Shown here in pieces: positions 1-12,419 of a DNA stretch of 64,000 nt. The stretch is taken from positions 44,072,044 to 44,136,043 of the forward strand of contig BTRK01000003.1 of the NCBI GenBank assembly GCA_036245805.1, read 5' to 3'. The notes beneath the pieces were generated by a model. That model searched no databases. It was not told where the DNA came from and saw only the letters and a list, made by a program, of their open reading frames with translations. How positions within the stretch are numbered: the stretch's first letter is position 1; each line of letters starts with the position of its first letter. The DNA is from Pristionchus mayeri. Taxonomy: Eukaryota; Nematoda; Chromadorea; Rhabditida; Neodiplogasteridae. Both the position numbers and the translations under genes were made by a program.

Positions 1-137
1 CACCCAAGTTACGCTATTGCGCTTTCAGTGTGTGAATTCGATAAATAATTCACAAAGTTGTAATTTTTTTTTCGAGTAAATCGATCCGCCGTCTTGCACA
101 GGCAGTGAAAACAAGAGTCTGGTGCGGTTTCCACTGA

Positions 138-263
138 GTAGGGTTGACAAAACGATAGCGATACAACGAGCTCGTAACGTACGCCCCTCTCTATTACGAG
201 CTCGTCACCTCGGGTCAAAGTAGATCAAGGAATAACGAGCTCGTTACCCTCGTATTGCCAAGA
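138..263. mobile_element. Probable hairpin MITE, CTGGCAATACGAGG-type family
   Basis: The stretch contains three near-palindromic ACGAGCTCGT blocks. It starts near TAGGGTTGACA and ends near CGTATTGCCAAGACTA, resembling the better-preserved copy at 43328-43445. The ends are diverged and I see no clear target duplication. The rest of 1-690 holds nothing I can support as a gene. Confidence 0.4.
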
Positions 264-689
264 CTAGCTTGGAGTATATCGACTCGTGGACGAGAATAAC
301 TGCCGATCAGCGAGAAAGAGAAACGAAAGTGAAAACGAAAAGAATAACGAATATTTGTTTATCTCACAGTTGTACAATTCGTTTGCCAAAGTCCGAGACG
401 AGAAGGGTCCATTGGAAAGAGGAATATCGAAGAATCGACTATCCTAAATTGCAGTTGATATTGAGAGAAACGCGAATAAACTAGTTTACCGCATTCAGTG
501 CCTTGATAGCTGGATCGGGTCAATCTTGGGAGACGTGATAAGTGTCATGTTGAAAATTTCTGAGTCGGCAGATGAGATCGATTAGAGATCTAAAAAAATT
601 AAGACATCACAATCAATTTCAAAATTCAAGATTCCGAGAGAAAATTGAAGAAGCATCGAGTTTAAGTCTGCAGAATGGTGATTTGCCAT

Positions 690-2099
690 TCTCATCTCCT
701 TATGTATGCGCAATATTCACTTGATCTTCCATTGCACTTCGCTAGTTCGGCGAATCAGTTCACCTTGAGAGGTGTTTTTACTCGCCGTCACACAACGGCA
801 GCAAGGGATAGCGAGGAGAAAGCGGGATATCTCTTCACGGCAGTGAAAGTGAAAATGATCCGATCGTAGCTATTGGCCTAATCATTCACTTTTTGTTCTT
901 TTTCTCCTATCAGAGTTCACCCTTCACGCATTTCTCTCTTTTTTTCGTTGCGCGTTCGCAGTATTCCCTTCATCTGGCAATACAATACAATACAATACAA
1001 TATTTATCTGTTATCGCTTTCAGGGAGCAGATCAAGATGTGGGGTCAGAAAAGGTCGTTCTTCATTTGTGGTGTGCTTGCGAGAGGATGTTGGATTGCAT
1101 TGCATAGATAGAATCTCACTATAGGTCGTAAACGAAGCCTTGCGTGTTCTAGAATCTTCTCTGCTCGAATCCTCCAGACTCGATGATCAATCTTTCAACG
1201 AGATGATCGAGTCTAGATTCTGAATGACCATACTTCTTAGTAGGTCATACCCATCACACGGTGACCACTCCGGATTGGATGGGGATTCTCTTTTCTTGAT
1301 GAGTCGAAGGCGGAAGCGAGGGGTATTAGGGGAAACCAATCCAAATCAGAGAGAAAAGGGAGAGGGACCGCTCGCGACGACTAACAAGGAATTCATCTTG
1401 AAACATTGCTCAATTGTTGTTTATATTTCGCTGAAATTTGAGTCTGAAATTTGAGAATTACTTGAATTGAGATCCCTATTCGATCTCATCCATCGAATAC
1501 TACATCGTGAATAATGCCAGACGAATTACTGATATTTTCAAAATCGACCCACTCTCATTCGGTGAGTCGACACTTACCTTTAGCTTTATCATCCATTCGA
1601 AAGAGGTCCTTGGAGAGTAGTGTTTGTGGGTTCCACAGCCATACGAACTTTATGTTTTGATGTGTCGATTTTAAATCATTTGTTCAGACCAAACATCTGA
1701 GATCAACCAACTGTTCCTTCAGCACCATATTCAAGTCAAAATTGATTGAACGCAATCACAATCACCGATATGGTAAACGTCTCTTCGCGAAGCTTTCCAC
1801 GATTCCAATGCTGTAATTTCGAAAACTCATGTGATCCTTTGAACTACGGCAACGCAGGTAGTGATTGTTCACTTGAGTGGAAAGAAAGCCATCGCAGTGA
1901 TTAGTTATGGGAGTCCCGTAGCGAAACATATTTTTCCACCTGCATAATATACTGAGCCTTTTGCTGCTGCCCTTCCGTACTAATGCCCTGTCCTAACTGG
2001 GGTACGGAACCCAGGTTTTCATAGCTTATGTCAGTAAGAGCTCCCGTCCAGGATAGACTAGGAATAAGGCTTGTGATCCATTCTACGGTGAAATAACTA
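690..2099. repeat. Copy 1 of the family-Q upstream repeat
   Basis: Blocks here recur downstream. The segment at 690-900 is similar to 6310-6430 and 8470-8645; that at 1850-2098 (TTAGTTATGG, TAACTGGGGTACGG, CAGGATAGACTAGG) recurs at 7565-7800 and 9160-9400. A GATCCCTA..CGATCTCATC block near 1470 recurs near 8750, and more distantly near 11700, 12970, 14120 and 26120. No convincing coding exon was found. The pattern is a diverged local duplication of sequence lying upstream of a small secreted-protein gene. Confidence 0.6.
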
Positions 2100-3337
2100 T
2101 TGGGGTGTCCGGAAAGTTCGTATAATTTTGTGTTTTTATTTTTTATTCAATGCTTTACAATTCTCAGTGACCAATGTATGCCCCCTTCTTTCTCACTACC
2201 TCCCTCCAGCGATTGGGCAGGGTCTCGATTCTCTTCCAGAATGCGGGTTTCTTCGAGACCGCCCAGTTCACGAAAGCCCTCACAACTTCATCTCGATTCT
2301 TGAACTTCTTTCCTTTGCAGAAGTCAGAGAGAGAGCGGAAGCAGTGGTAGTCGCATGGGGAGAGATCCGGGGAATACGGTATATGGGGAATCCTCTCGAT
2401 CTTCAGCTCGTCCATTTTCTTCTGGGTCATCTTCGCTCGATGTGGGCGAGCATTGTCCATCAGAAGAAGAATTTTGCCCTGTTTCAGGAGTCTGGGAAGG
2501 ACTCTGATCGCGACATCTTCCAGTTGTTCAGAGAAGAGGTCGGCATTGATGCTGGTGCCAGGGGCGAGGATCTCCCAGTAGATGGGACCGAGCACTGAGA
2601 AGAAGAAGCAGAGGAGTTCCTTCTTTCCGTGCTCTTTCTTCTTCGGGACGGGCGTGGGCTTCTCATCTGCATCCACCCATTGCAGTCTCCTCACAGGGTT
2701 ATCGTACGTGATCCACTTCTCATCTGTAGCGATGATGGAATTGACCCATCGAAGATTGGATCTACGATGGAGGAATTCCCGACAGACTTGAACACGATTT
2801 TTCAGCTGTTCGGGGGAGAGGTCATGGGGAATCACTTGTGGGAGTTTCGGCTTCTTCCCAGATCGATGGAGGATATCGGACACCGTTCATCTGGGAGTAC
2901 CAGTATCCTTCTTCAACTCACGCACACTGGCCATGGGCTTGCGCTTCAGTGTGCGGAGAACGAGAGGCTGATCGAGGGAGGGAGGGCGTCCAGAGCGGGG
3001 TTGATCATCGAGACCAAACTCCCCTTTCTTGAAGCGGGAGAACCACTTATAGCAGAAGGGTATGGAGGGGGCGTCAGCTCCTTCCGACTGGGCCAGGGCA
3101 GAGTGGGCCTCCTTCACGGATCGGCCAAGACGGTAGTAATGAATTAAAACTACTCGGAGGTAGAGATGGGAGTACATCACAAGAATCAATGTAGCAACTA
3201 GGAGACTGATTAAATCCTCTCACTACTCAACGTCAGAATGATGCAATACATTTTGACAAACAGATTGCGCAATCACTGCATTTGATCGCGTACTGCCTTT
3301 TTTCCGAAGCATTATACGAACTTTCCGGACACCCCAA
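2100..3337 (-). mobile_element. mariner transposon, nearly intact
   Basis: A 1238-bp element with perfect terminal inverted repeats starting TTGGGGTGTCCGGAAAGTTC at both ends, flanked by TA at 2098-2099 and 3338-3339. It carries one transposase reading frame on the minus strand. The empty site is visible in a diverged copy of the same host repeat near 9396-9405 (AACTAGGTAG), which confirms insertion at TA. Perfect repeats and a single inactivating stop indicate a recent arrival. Confidence 0.95.
2164..3177 (-). pseudogene. mariner transposase with one internal stop
   Basis: The frame from the ATG at 3177 runs 337 codons, the usual length for mariner transposase, and is broken by a single TGA at 2887-2889 after residue 96. 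The N-terminal part has the helix-turn-helix DNA-binding region (FCYKWFSRFKKGEFGLDD, then RSGRPPS). The C-terminal part has the DDE/D catalytic core: TDEKWITYDN, LLLMDNARPH and YSPDLSPCDY. The last two aspartates are separated by 34 residues, the D34D spacing of mariner. The reading frame is unchanged across the stop, so this looks like one point mutation. Transposase would bind the inverted repeats and cut and paste at TA. The copy is probably inactive unless the stop is read through. Confidence 0.93.
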
Positions 3338-4940
3338 TAGGTAGTTCTCCGTTATGTCTTCTCTACATTGTTGCCTAGCAATGTTATCCTTAATGTTATT
3401 TTTATCATTATTTTTTTCCATTTGTCCGCTGATCGAATTCTTTCCTCTAGATTTCATGAAATCGATAAATTATTAAAAATGCAAATTATTTTTTCACCAT
3501 TGGCACTCAATTTAGATATTGAATTGAAGTAAAGCTTGTTAAAGATAATGTTATTTTCAATAAATGTGAACGCAGTTTACATGTTGAATTGAATGTACTC
3601 AGTTAACGATAATTTCGTTTTCACTAAACCACTTGCTCTGCACCATCACTCCTTGCCTATTCATACACCATTCCTGCCCTCTCTCTCACTCCACCATGAT
3701 AGTTTTCCTCGTCTTCTCCTCTTTCCTCCTCAATTCCTCAACCAATCGACCGTCAGATAATACGATGAAATTCTGACGACGCAAGTTGAAAGAGCATCAC
3801 TCAAAGTACTTATAGCCGAAATCAAACAGGGCTAACGGCATACTACCGCTGCTGGCCCCTCCTCAAATGGTCGATTCTCAAGCGATTAATTGCATATGTT
3901 TTTCGTTTGGAAATATCTATTTTTTCTTGTATGATGTTGTCATTGTAGCAAAATTCAAAATCTCACAATACTCACAGTTTATAATAAAGTAGCAATGCAT
4001 CGGATCGGATCGTTGATGGGTGAGTAAGCACACAATTACAGACCAGTGTAATTACATATATTATCAAACATTATGCAAACATATAAGTTAACTAAGCATT
4101 TGTCTGTATGGAGAGGAACAACAATTAATTATGAGAGTCTTTTCTTCATATGTTGACTATTCATTCGTGATTATTAGCTTTGACAGTAATATGGGAATAG
4201 GAGTTTGCATGAGATTCGTTAATTCGTTCTGAGAGTTTTCCCAAAATGAAATTGAACGCTCATTCGCTACAAAATCATATATTGTGACGGAATGAAGGAA
4301 CTGGCAGATTTCCGATAGAAACTCATCTAAATGATTCAGTTTTTTTAAATTTTAGATTGAAAATAAATTAAATAGATCATCTGAATTTACGACGACGTAA
4401 GCCAGAAAGGTGATTTCAAATTCTCGAACTCTGCGATTCCGCAATATATCCGAGAAAACCCTAAAAATTATTTTTATTATTATATTATTGGATGTGTCCG
4501 AAAAGTTCGCACAATGCCTCGTGGAGATCCAATTATCATTGCAATCAACGCTAACATACTACCAAATACTGACTAAACTATATATACAGTTAATCTGTTG
4601 AATTTCACAATCTAGTTGTATGAGTGAATCCACAAACTTTTAGACACCCTTGATATTGTATATGATACAAGATTAATGAGGCTACCTAATCGGTAAGTTT
4701 TGGTTGAAGCAGCAATTGATACGGAGCCGTCGTATCGGAATGTTACCGATGCATTGAACAACAACGCGGAACGCCTCGGACATCTCCTTGACTTTTGACG
4801 GAGACATCGAAAAGGAATCGATCATTGAGCTGTTCCGAATCAGGTCTAGGAGGTCATCATTCGGTTCGCCCCGTTTAATCTGAATCTCCGTGTGCTGATT
4901 CTGGAATGCAGAATGTATTACTGGTGCAAGATATCGTCAC
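3338..4940. repeat. Continuation of Q upstream repeat, with a broken first exon
   Basis: Sequence from 3338 to about 3780 matches 9400-9850 and, more weakly, 7800-8030 (AATTGAAGTAAAGCTTG blocks, TTTGTCCG, CACTCCACNATG). It carries the relic exon listed separately. From about 3800 to 4940 the DNA is AT-rich and I see no gene. Near 4495-4660 there are mariner-like end fragments (TGTCCGAAAAGTTCGCACAA), too decayed to delimit. Confidence 0.5.
3696..3776 (+). pseudogene. Relic signal-peptide exon, family Q
   Basis: A 26-codon frame, MIVFLVFSSFLLNSS then a stop. It aligns base by base with the first exon of the family-Q gene at 9750, including the CTCCACNATG context and the following AACCAATCGA-CGTCAGA block. 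About 20 bases just after the signal peptide are missing relative to that gene, which shifts the frame and gives the early TGA. No downstream exons were found nearby, so this is a broken duplicate promoter plus first exon. Confidence 0.6.
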
Positions 4941-5089
4941 TAGATTTCGAAAGCGGAGATAACCCGACACCTCGGGCACCTGCGAACGAGGAATGATAGA
5001 CAGAGAGTTCTCGAGTAACCGTATTCGTCGTTCATTCCTAGCGGGTAGCAGTCAAATGACACATTACCCGCCCCTAATTGCGCACTCTA
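4941..5089. mobile_element. Short hAT-like element, deletion derivative
   Basis: Starts TAGATTTCG and ends GCGCACTCTA, flanked by ATCGTCAC (4933-4940) and ATTGTCAC (5090-5097), an 8-bp duplication with one mismatch. Its sequence is a shortened form of the 1.24 kb element at 55782-57018. The two share GATAACCCGACACC-like and GCGGGTAATT-like blocks. Confidence 0.7.
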
Positions 5090-5097
5090 ATTGTCAC

Positions 5098-6823
5098 GTA
5101 CGTCTTTTGGAATCAGCTGAAGATTGAATTCGCGGGTCTGCCTCCAATCGTTATTTCGATATAAGCATATTATGAATGTTTCTATGGAGATGATTGTCCA
5201 CTGCATTTGTGGCATTATAGGCAAGTCTTTCCGTTTCTCGAGAAACTCCTTGGCAAGGGAATTCCAAAGAGGAGATATCTGCAATTGTACATGTTAATAC
5301 TCAGAGGGATGCTGGTTCTACCTGTCGCATGCTTTCCAGAGACACTTCCTTCGCTACCGGTTTAATTATCATGCGAATGATGTCCGCAGGCAGCCTGGAG
5401 AGAGTTAGTTTGTTATCGCCTTCTCCGTTCATTCAGCTCTGTAATGGTTTTAAAAATTCGATATTCGAAAATAGTGTCAATGATTTCACAATGGCGGGGC
5501 ATAACAAAATCGATTAACACAGAACGATGAATCAGATCTGTTCATATGTATTTTTGTGAAAAAATATAATGTTTTAGCAGTCTATTAGTAAACTATTATC
5601 GGAAACGGCGAGTAATTACGAACGTGACAGGTTGAATAAGGGGGAATACACGCATGCGAAGTATGATGGCGAAATTGGACAAGTTAGGCATAAGAGAGAG
5701 GGATATGGAGAGAGAAATAGAGGGCAGAGAGAGGGAGAGGGGGAGGGAGAAAGAGAGAAGAATGGAAGAATGAGCGATAATATGCTAGTGTCTATCAAAA
5801 TTTCTGAATCATTTTGAGCAAATCAATGCCACTTGAAAGTGGTAAACGGAGTTAGCGATGTGAGATATGTGAAGAGAGTAAGAATTAGAGTAAAGAGACA
5901 AATATCGAAAATAGTAAACAGAACGAGTGAAGCGAGAAAGCTTACAATGATTACAAGCTCTACCGCATCTATCAATAATTATCTTGCGACGACCTCCAGG
6001 ACGAGGAGTTCCATTCCACGAACCGAGTTTGACTGAACACGCATTATAATAGTTTTAAACATGTGTATCAATGGCTAAGTAGAGACACATTGTTTTTTAG
6101 TTCTAATTGTCAGTAAAAAGGAAAATGGCAACAAATAATGGTGTAGTTCGAATTCAAAACACGGAAAAGGGTAGAAAAGATCTATAATAGCTACAGGAGT
6201 ATAATAAACTCAGCGAATGGTACAACTCTTCATTCAGTATCATTACATTCACTTTTTATAGTACTTTTTATAGTTTTTTTTAAAGTATCCGCAATCGAAA
6301 ATTCTACCTTGCGATGCGTGTTTTCTCGCTATCATACCATCGAAAGAAGAGTTAGTAAGGACAAGTTCGATTGGGAGATATCTCTTCATGGCAATGAAAG
6401 TCAAAATGATCCGATCGTTTGCTTTTTCCCCATTCATTCCATATTTTCAGGTCTTGCAGTGTCACTCCTTTCACCGCTCTATGTTTTGTCTGGTTGCGCT
6501 TTCGAAGTATTTTTCACTTCGCCTCACAGCAATATAACGCATTACAGCTTAATTATTCTTTGCACCATTGTTGTTCCCTCTTTAAACGTTAAAGTCTGAA
6601 ATATAAATATTGATTGAATCCAGGCCCCTACTCGGACCCCTTGATAAAGACACACTCGAAAGTCGTCAATAACTACATACACTCGTTTTCCGCATAATCG
6701 TACATCTCGCATGTTCGGTAAGCCGATAATCATCAACTATTTGAAATATTTATGTTCCTACAGATTCACATCGGCGTCTCTAAGGAATGGATGCCGGAGA
6801 TAACTGATTTCGTATAATTCTCG
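5098..6823. other. Intergenic, no gene seen; purine tract and Q-repeat copy
   Basis: No exon I can support. 5675-5765 is an almost pure purine (AG) tract. 6310-6430 is a partial copy of the 690-900 block (CTCGCTATCA, GATATCTCTTCATGGCA, AAAATGATCCGATCG). Confidence 0.5.
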
Positions 6824-7076
6824 TTAAAGGAGGACTAACCTCAAAATTCAATTTTTGAAGCTATCATATGCACTACCTAGAGCTCCACAACGATAAGAAG
6901 CTCCAAAATTTTCACATTGATATCTCCATTCTGAACAGAGTTCTAGCTAGTTGGCTGGGAGCCAGATCAGGGAAAGCTCAGGGAAGGAGGCGAGATAGCA
7001 CGCGACTTGAAGAGAGTGCGTCACTAGGTAAAACATATTCCAACAGGGCGCGCGTTTGCATTTACTCCTCCTTTAA
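6824..7076. mobile_element. TTAA-flanked MITE, copy 1
   Basis: Begins TTAAAGGAGGA and ends TCCTCCTTTAA. A second copy at 33607-33763 matches at both ends and inside (AATTTTTGAAGCT, TTTTCACATTG, CGCGTTTGC). TTAA at both ends of both copies is what a TTAA-targeting (piggyBac-type) element would leave. TA targeting is also possible because the repeat abuts it. This copy has about 100 extra bases in the middle. Confidence 0.7.
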
Positions 7077-9749
7077 AGACCTTCCAGGACTCGCTCAATT
7101 CATTTTCCAATTCCTGCTGACGTGACGAAAGTTGACCATGGTAGTTAGCAGTTGTGTAGTCAGAATCACGATAATTAGTTGAGATGCAACTGCAATATTA
7201 TGTTACGGGAGATTTATATTACGTGATCTCTCACACCACACTCTCACGAGCATTGTCCCGCGATAACATTCTAAAACCGAAAGTATTTCCTCCAATATAA
7301 GCTGGTCCTTTTCTTGAATTATGGTTATGAGCAGAAGGATAAAGTTATTGGTGTTGGCTGTGTTGGATGATTGATCAGCATCGAATGATAAGAAAAAAGG
7401 TATATATCTGCAGTATTTTGATAATATGTTCACGTAGTTACAAGAAGGATACTATTTTTGGTTGTAATCGGGAAGGTTATTATCCGAGTGTTGTTTGAGG
7501 CAGAGTGCGATATCAAAGTATTTTCCGAATCATCAATCGTTTACTCTCTATTTGTCCATCCGCCGGCGTGTTCTATTTGTTCTCCAACGGCTGTGCTTCC
7601 GTGCCAACACCCTCCCCTAATTGGGGGGCACTAGGCCGGATGAGAACTATGACGTCATGTCGCCTTTGATGTATGAAAGGCGGCATGACGCCATAGTTCT
7701 CATCCGGCCTAGTGCCAACTGGGGTACTGTTCTCATGGGTTGAGTGCCAATAACGAGTCAGTGAGAACCCAATAGGATAGAACAAGAATAAGACTAGAGA
7801 TCAATGCGTCATCTTCTTCTTTATTTGTCCGGCCATCGAATTTTGCTCATTTTTTAAAAAATTTAATCGATAAATAGGCTTCGTTTTCACCATTGTTACA
7901 CAGTTCGGATGTTGAATTGAAGGGAAGCATGTAAAATGTAAGGTCCTTACCTCTAAACCATTTGCTCGATAACATTACTCCATGCATTTTTATGTGACTC
8001 TCTCACTACACCATGTGAAAACAGAACGCGCTGGTTGTACACATCAGTGTGCTGAGCTGATCACATCATGAACAAGAAATAAAAGTCTTTATGTTTACAA
8101 TAATTACTGTCCCGACCACATTAATAGATTTTGGCACATTCGTTGATATAAACGAGATTTCAAAATGAGGGCGAGAAGTTATTCCGTGGGCGTCGGTGTC
8201 AAAATCCATTCTCCTGAACACGCATTATTCGAGCGCATGAATGAACAAAAAAACGTACCAAATTCTTGTAGAATTTTTCAGTGAAAGATGCAAATGTGAT
8301 ACATCTTCGATAAACAGATGAGATTATGTAGAGATCTGGAAACGGAAATAAACCAGAGAGCGTGTTGAATTCGAAAAACGCGCTCTATTTGAAAAATATA
8401 ATACAAAGCGTGGAAAGAGAAGTTGACATCGAATTCAAAATTTTCCAAATGGTGTGCTGACATTCCCTTCGCCTTATATGTGAGACATCGTCGATTGTCC
8501 TTCGCTTGTTCGGCGAATAACTCCACCTTGAGAGCTTTTTAATCGCTATCACACCACCCCAACCAATGCAAGGACAAAGATAGCGAGATACCCCATCACG
8601 ACATTGAAAGTGAACATGATCCGGTCGTCACTTTTCCTCTAATCACTCCACTCTTTCGCCACTCTTACTGTTCCATTTCTGCTGCCAGATTACCTACCTT
8701 CGCATCTCTCATTTTTGCAATAGCGTTTTCGAACGTCAATATTGCATGAATTCAGATCCCTACTCGATCTCATCTTCCGATATCATATACATTATCAAAT
8801 GATACGAAATTCATATGTTTTCGCACAATCGTACATCTCTCAAGTTCGGTTAGTCATAAGTGATCGACCCATTTCTTGAATCTTTGTGAACTCATTAGGC
8901 GGTATTTAGCGGGTGCTATTGGAAATTAAACTACATTGATTTGTTGAGCTCACTTAAAAAAATATTTGTTAAGTCGCTGCGAAGGCTGAATCAACATTTC
9001 GGGCTGCAACAGATCGGCGTGCCAGTTTGTGGAGATCATCGACCGGGCATTCGCAGCTTTAAGAACCCTCCGCGCTATTCCAAATATATTTGTGTTACGG
9101 ATACGTTCCCGGGAAAACACGATTAACATACGGCAAAACAGGCAGCGAATGTTAACTTGCCAGTTGAAAGCTATCGCAGTGATTAGTTATGGAGAGTCCC
9201 GTAACGAACACCTAACAGTGTCCCTCCCCTATGTCCCACCTGATTGTCCTCCTCCTTTTGAGTTGCTGTTCCCTTCCGAACTAATCCTCTGCCCTAACTA
9301 GGATACGGCGCTCAGGTCTTTATAGGTTCTTTCAGTGAGCTCCTGTCCAGGATAATCTAAGGATAAGACTAGAGATTCATGGCACGGTCCCTTAACTAGG
9401 TAGTTCTCCCGTAGGCCGTCTTTACAACATTGCAAACTAGAATCTAACGGGATATCATTTTTGGCTGTACTTCATATATATTTGTTCCATGATTTGTCAG
9501 GTTATTGGATTTCGGTTTCAAATGCGTCATTTAATCAATAAATCTACTTCATTTCCACCATTGGCACACAGTGTGAATGTTGAATTGAAGTAAATCAAAT
9601 AAAAGATTATGTCATTTTTACTAACCCATTTTGGATATATAATTGAAGTAAAGCTTGTAAAATATAATGTCCTTTTCGCTAATCCATTTGCACAACTACA
9701 TTGCCAATGCCTATTTATTCGTCGTTCTTGTCATCCCTTTCACTCCACT
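7077..9749. repeat. Copies 2 and 3 of the family-Q upstream repeat
   Basis: 7565-8030 and 8470-9749 repeat the blocks described at 690-2099 and 3338-3690. Copy 3 leads directly into the best family-Q gene. Copy 2 ends near 8015 at a degenerate CACTACACCATG with no signal peptide behind it. The three copies have different insertions: mariner in copy 1, a 90-bp MITE in copy 2, none in copy 3. No other gene is supported. Confidence 0.6.
7627..7716. mobile_element. 90-bp hairpin MITE (family A), in Q repeat copy 2
   Basis: Nearly perfect palindrome from GGCACTAGGCCGGATGAG to its complement, with a TGACGTCAT-type core. It is flanked by AATTGGGG (7619-7626) and AACTGGGG (7717-7724), an 8-bp target duplication with one change. 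The homologous unoccupied site is readable in copy 1 (CCTAACTGGGGTACGG near 2000). The 8-bp duplication fits hAT or Merlin. Confidence 0.85.
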
Positions 9750-11254
9750 ATGCGAATTCTTCTCCTCTTCTCCTCTTTTCTCCTCATTTCTTGTGGATCA
9801 ATAAACGATGAACCAATCGATCGTCAGAGGGAATACGGTGAAATTTTAGTTCGAGAAAAGATACCACGGTATTTTCATTCTATACTATATCTTGCTGATT
9901 GGTACAGAGAGTGTGTAGAATGAAGCGACGGTGACCCGAATTACGAACTCTAGGCGGCACTATATCGGATCAGAACTATGTCATAGTTCAACATTCGAGT
10001 CATAGCGGCATGACGTCATAGTTCTCACCGAACCGCTTCAAAATGATCACAAATGCTATGTGGTACGTGCGAGTATGCATTCTTTTTACTGCAATACCAT
10101 TATTTTCGACGGATACGAAATATAAGTATAATTAAGTAAAACATATTTACGGAGTAGAACACAAAAAAAGGAGTAATGGCCTGACTCTCCTCATATTACA
10201 CACTCTATCGCCGGTTAGAAAAAGCGAGAGATCATGTAATTTGGAGAGAGTCAGACGATTACCCAAAAAAGTTTTCAGGGAAGTGTGGACAGACAAATAG
10301 ATATGAAAACTTGCGAGGCATCGGGAAGAATCTGCTTGTCTAGATATCGCACTCATGAAGAAGGTTTATTTGTGAATTTGAGTTAAGATACATGCCTTCT
10401 ACTGATAGTATTGTATGTTTCATAATATCAAGCGCCAAAAAATCCTTGCAACACATTTAATATATCATCATGTCAAATCGCTTAAATTATTAAGGACATC
10501 ACGATTGCCCGAGGAAACCGCGCGTTGGATTTCCCCATTCGCATACCAGCGAGTAATTTATATATTTACATTTAATAATTTTTGAGTAATTCAAAACAAA
10601 AAAAGACAAATTTACGATAATTACAGTACGAAATGTGCAAGTTCCTCTTTCTCGATAATCGTGGTTCTACGCGCAAACTCATGCGGGTGGGCAGCCATTA
10701 CTGTGCAAAAAATGGGTGGAATGAGTAAGTACGCCATTTCTTGATATCGATTAGTAGAGTTTTCGCGATTCCGGCAACTCTTTATTTGCCTCTCATTTTC
10801 CGCACTTTCTTATAATTCGAACGGTCAAAAGAGTGTTTGAAATTATTAAAAGTGTATTAGTTTTTGATTATTAAAAGTGTTTTAGTTGAAGTAATTTAAG
10901 TTCTGGAATTTCGAGCTCTACTAGGGGGCGGGAGGCAGAGAGATAAAATATCAATAATACCGACTTCATTTTTGCATGTTCAGACTCTTCTGCTGTTGCC
11001 GTGGCGAACTTTGCAACGACGATCGGAAGTACACCTACAAAAGACTAATCAATGAGGATGGTCAAAAATTCGATCACACCAAGTTCTTTAACCATACCCT
11101 CTGCCCTCCCATTGAGAAGCTGAGGAATAGAACGATGATCACGGACATCGAGACATTTACTGAAGTAGAGAAAAAGAAAGAGGAGGAACGAAAAAAGAGG
11201 GATGAGGAAGCGTGGCGAAATGTCAGCATTGCGTATTACGAAAGAACGGAGTGA
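9750..11254 (+). CDS. Secreted small protein with a Ly6/ET-like cysteine module (family Q)
   Basis: Proposed exons 9750-9848, 10279-10371, 10627-10724 and 10984-11254 join in phase for 186 residues. Residues 1-15 form a signal peptide (MRILLLFSSFLLISC). The middle carries eight cysteines (KTCEASGRIC, YEMCKF, GSHYCAK, then FCCCRGELCND). The closing CCxxxLCN pattern is typical of Ly6/activin-receptor domains and of the nematode ET module. A lysine/glutamate-rich tail (about residues 155-172) ends in WRNVSIAYYERTE. The exon 1 donor (GTTCGA) is weak, so that boundary is the least certain; the last two junctions are good. Introns hold two MITEs (about 9956-10040 and 10168-10265). Partial copies surround it. 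Function unknown; extracellular binding or signalling is inferred only from the fold signature. Confidence 0.7.
9956..10040. mobile_element. Degenerate family-A MITE in Q intron 1
   Basis: Starts GGCACTATATCGGATCAGAAC and contains GGCATGACGTCATAGTTCTC, matching the 90-bp family-A hairpin, but the left arm is rearranged. It lies between exons 1 and 2 of the family-Q gene. Confidence 0.6.
10168..10265. mobile_element. hAT-type hairpin MITE just before a Q exon
   Basis: Hairpin with arms CTGACTCTCCTCATATTACA and its complement, and a loop of the ACTCTATCGCCGGTTAG type shared with the copies at 29258, 44384 and 49660. Its right edge lies about 13 bases before the TTTTCAG acceptor of exon 2 of the Q gene. 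Confidence 0.6.
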
Positions 11255-12356
11255 TTCCGTTTGGATAAAGTTTTTTTTGTAATTTGTTGTACTCGTCGAC
11301 CAGCATTGCATGACAAAAATGCAATTGCAATATTAAATGTTTTCGATTATTCAGCGGTCGACCTGATTTCTGACGTCTTCAGTGGTTTCTTAGCTACTAA
11401 ACAATGACGAAAAGAGAGAAAGGGAGAGAGTGGGCCTGAGTCTTTCCTTTCTTCCCAATGTTATGGGGAGTAATCTGACGCCAGCTTGATATTAGTACCA
11501 CGCGACAAACCCTACATCGAGTGGTTTTTAGATGATGACTCATGACTCAACATTTTACACCATTTGATGACAGAGCTTCCCTTTTTTCTCATTCAAATTT
11601 CTCAAATATATGCACTTTGTCATACTCTAATCTCAAATTTCCTGTAGCGGCACAGTTCTAATCATATTCCCACAAAGTATAAACACATCGATATTCTAGA
11701 TTCGTACTTAATCTCGTCCGCTCATGCCACTTCAGGAGAATACCAGATTGAATTGTTAGTTTCACGCTTTTCGAAATCTAATTTAGCAAAATTTTAATTG
11801 GAGTATAAACGGTTGCAGATGCCCTCCATTATTGATAGTTTTCATGTGCTTTCCTGTCATCTCCAAGAATACTGCATTCGATTGATAATGCTTATTAACT
11901 GCTACTCAACTATTTCTCTAGAACTTCTATAGTATGTTTTCAGTCATCAAGTTTATTATCACTAAAAAATATCTAAAGAGTTTTTTTCTTCATATTTTCA
12001 GACTTTCAACAAATATCTTCTTGTTCATGTCCTCAGTATCCGACAGCTGTTCATTCAACGGAGGGCTATGGTTTGGCTTGTCCTGTATCAGATGATTAGA
12101 TATGATCGAATGTTCTATTAACTTCACTACCACTTGTGACAACCACGCTCAAAGTTCGCAGCCCTACTACAGTTTCTTCTCTTATTGCAGAATATCAATA
12201 AAGATATGATGAAATGCATTGTATAATTAGTCCATTTAGAAATATAATTTATGTGCGTTGTCAATATTCGTTCACTTTTCGTTTTTCTTTTTCTCCCTTC
12301 TCTCTAAGACGTGAAACATCGGTCCCACCGGGACCTAGCATACTAAACAAAGGCTC

Positions 12357-12419
12357 AAAAAGAGGGACGACGAGGCGTGCAAAAATGCCAGTATTTCGTT
12401 CTATTGTACTAAGGCGTAA
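12357..12419 (+). pseudogene. Fragment of the family-Q last exon
   Basis: KKRDDEACKNASISFYC..KA then TAA, matching the tail KKRDEEAWRNVSIAYYERTE of the gene at 9750-11254. The cysteine module is missing, so only the end of the last exon remains in this repeat unit. Confidence 0.65.

Noticed and set aside
2128..3147. Plus-strand frames of 156 and 172 codons inside the mariner element
   Set aside because: They are antisense to the transposase, which has all the family motifs on the minus strand.
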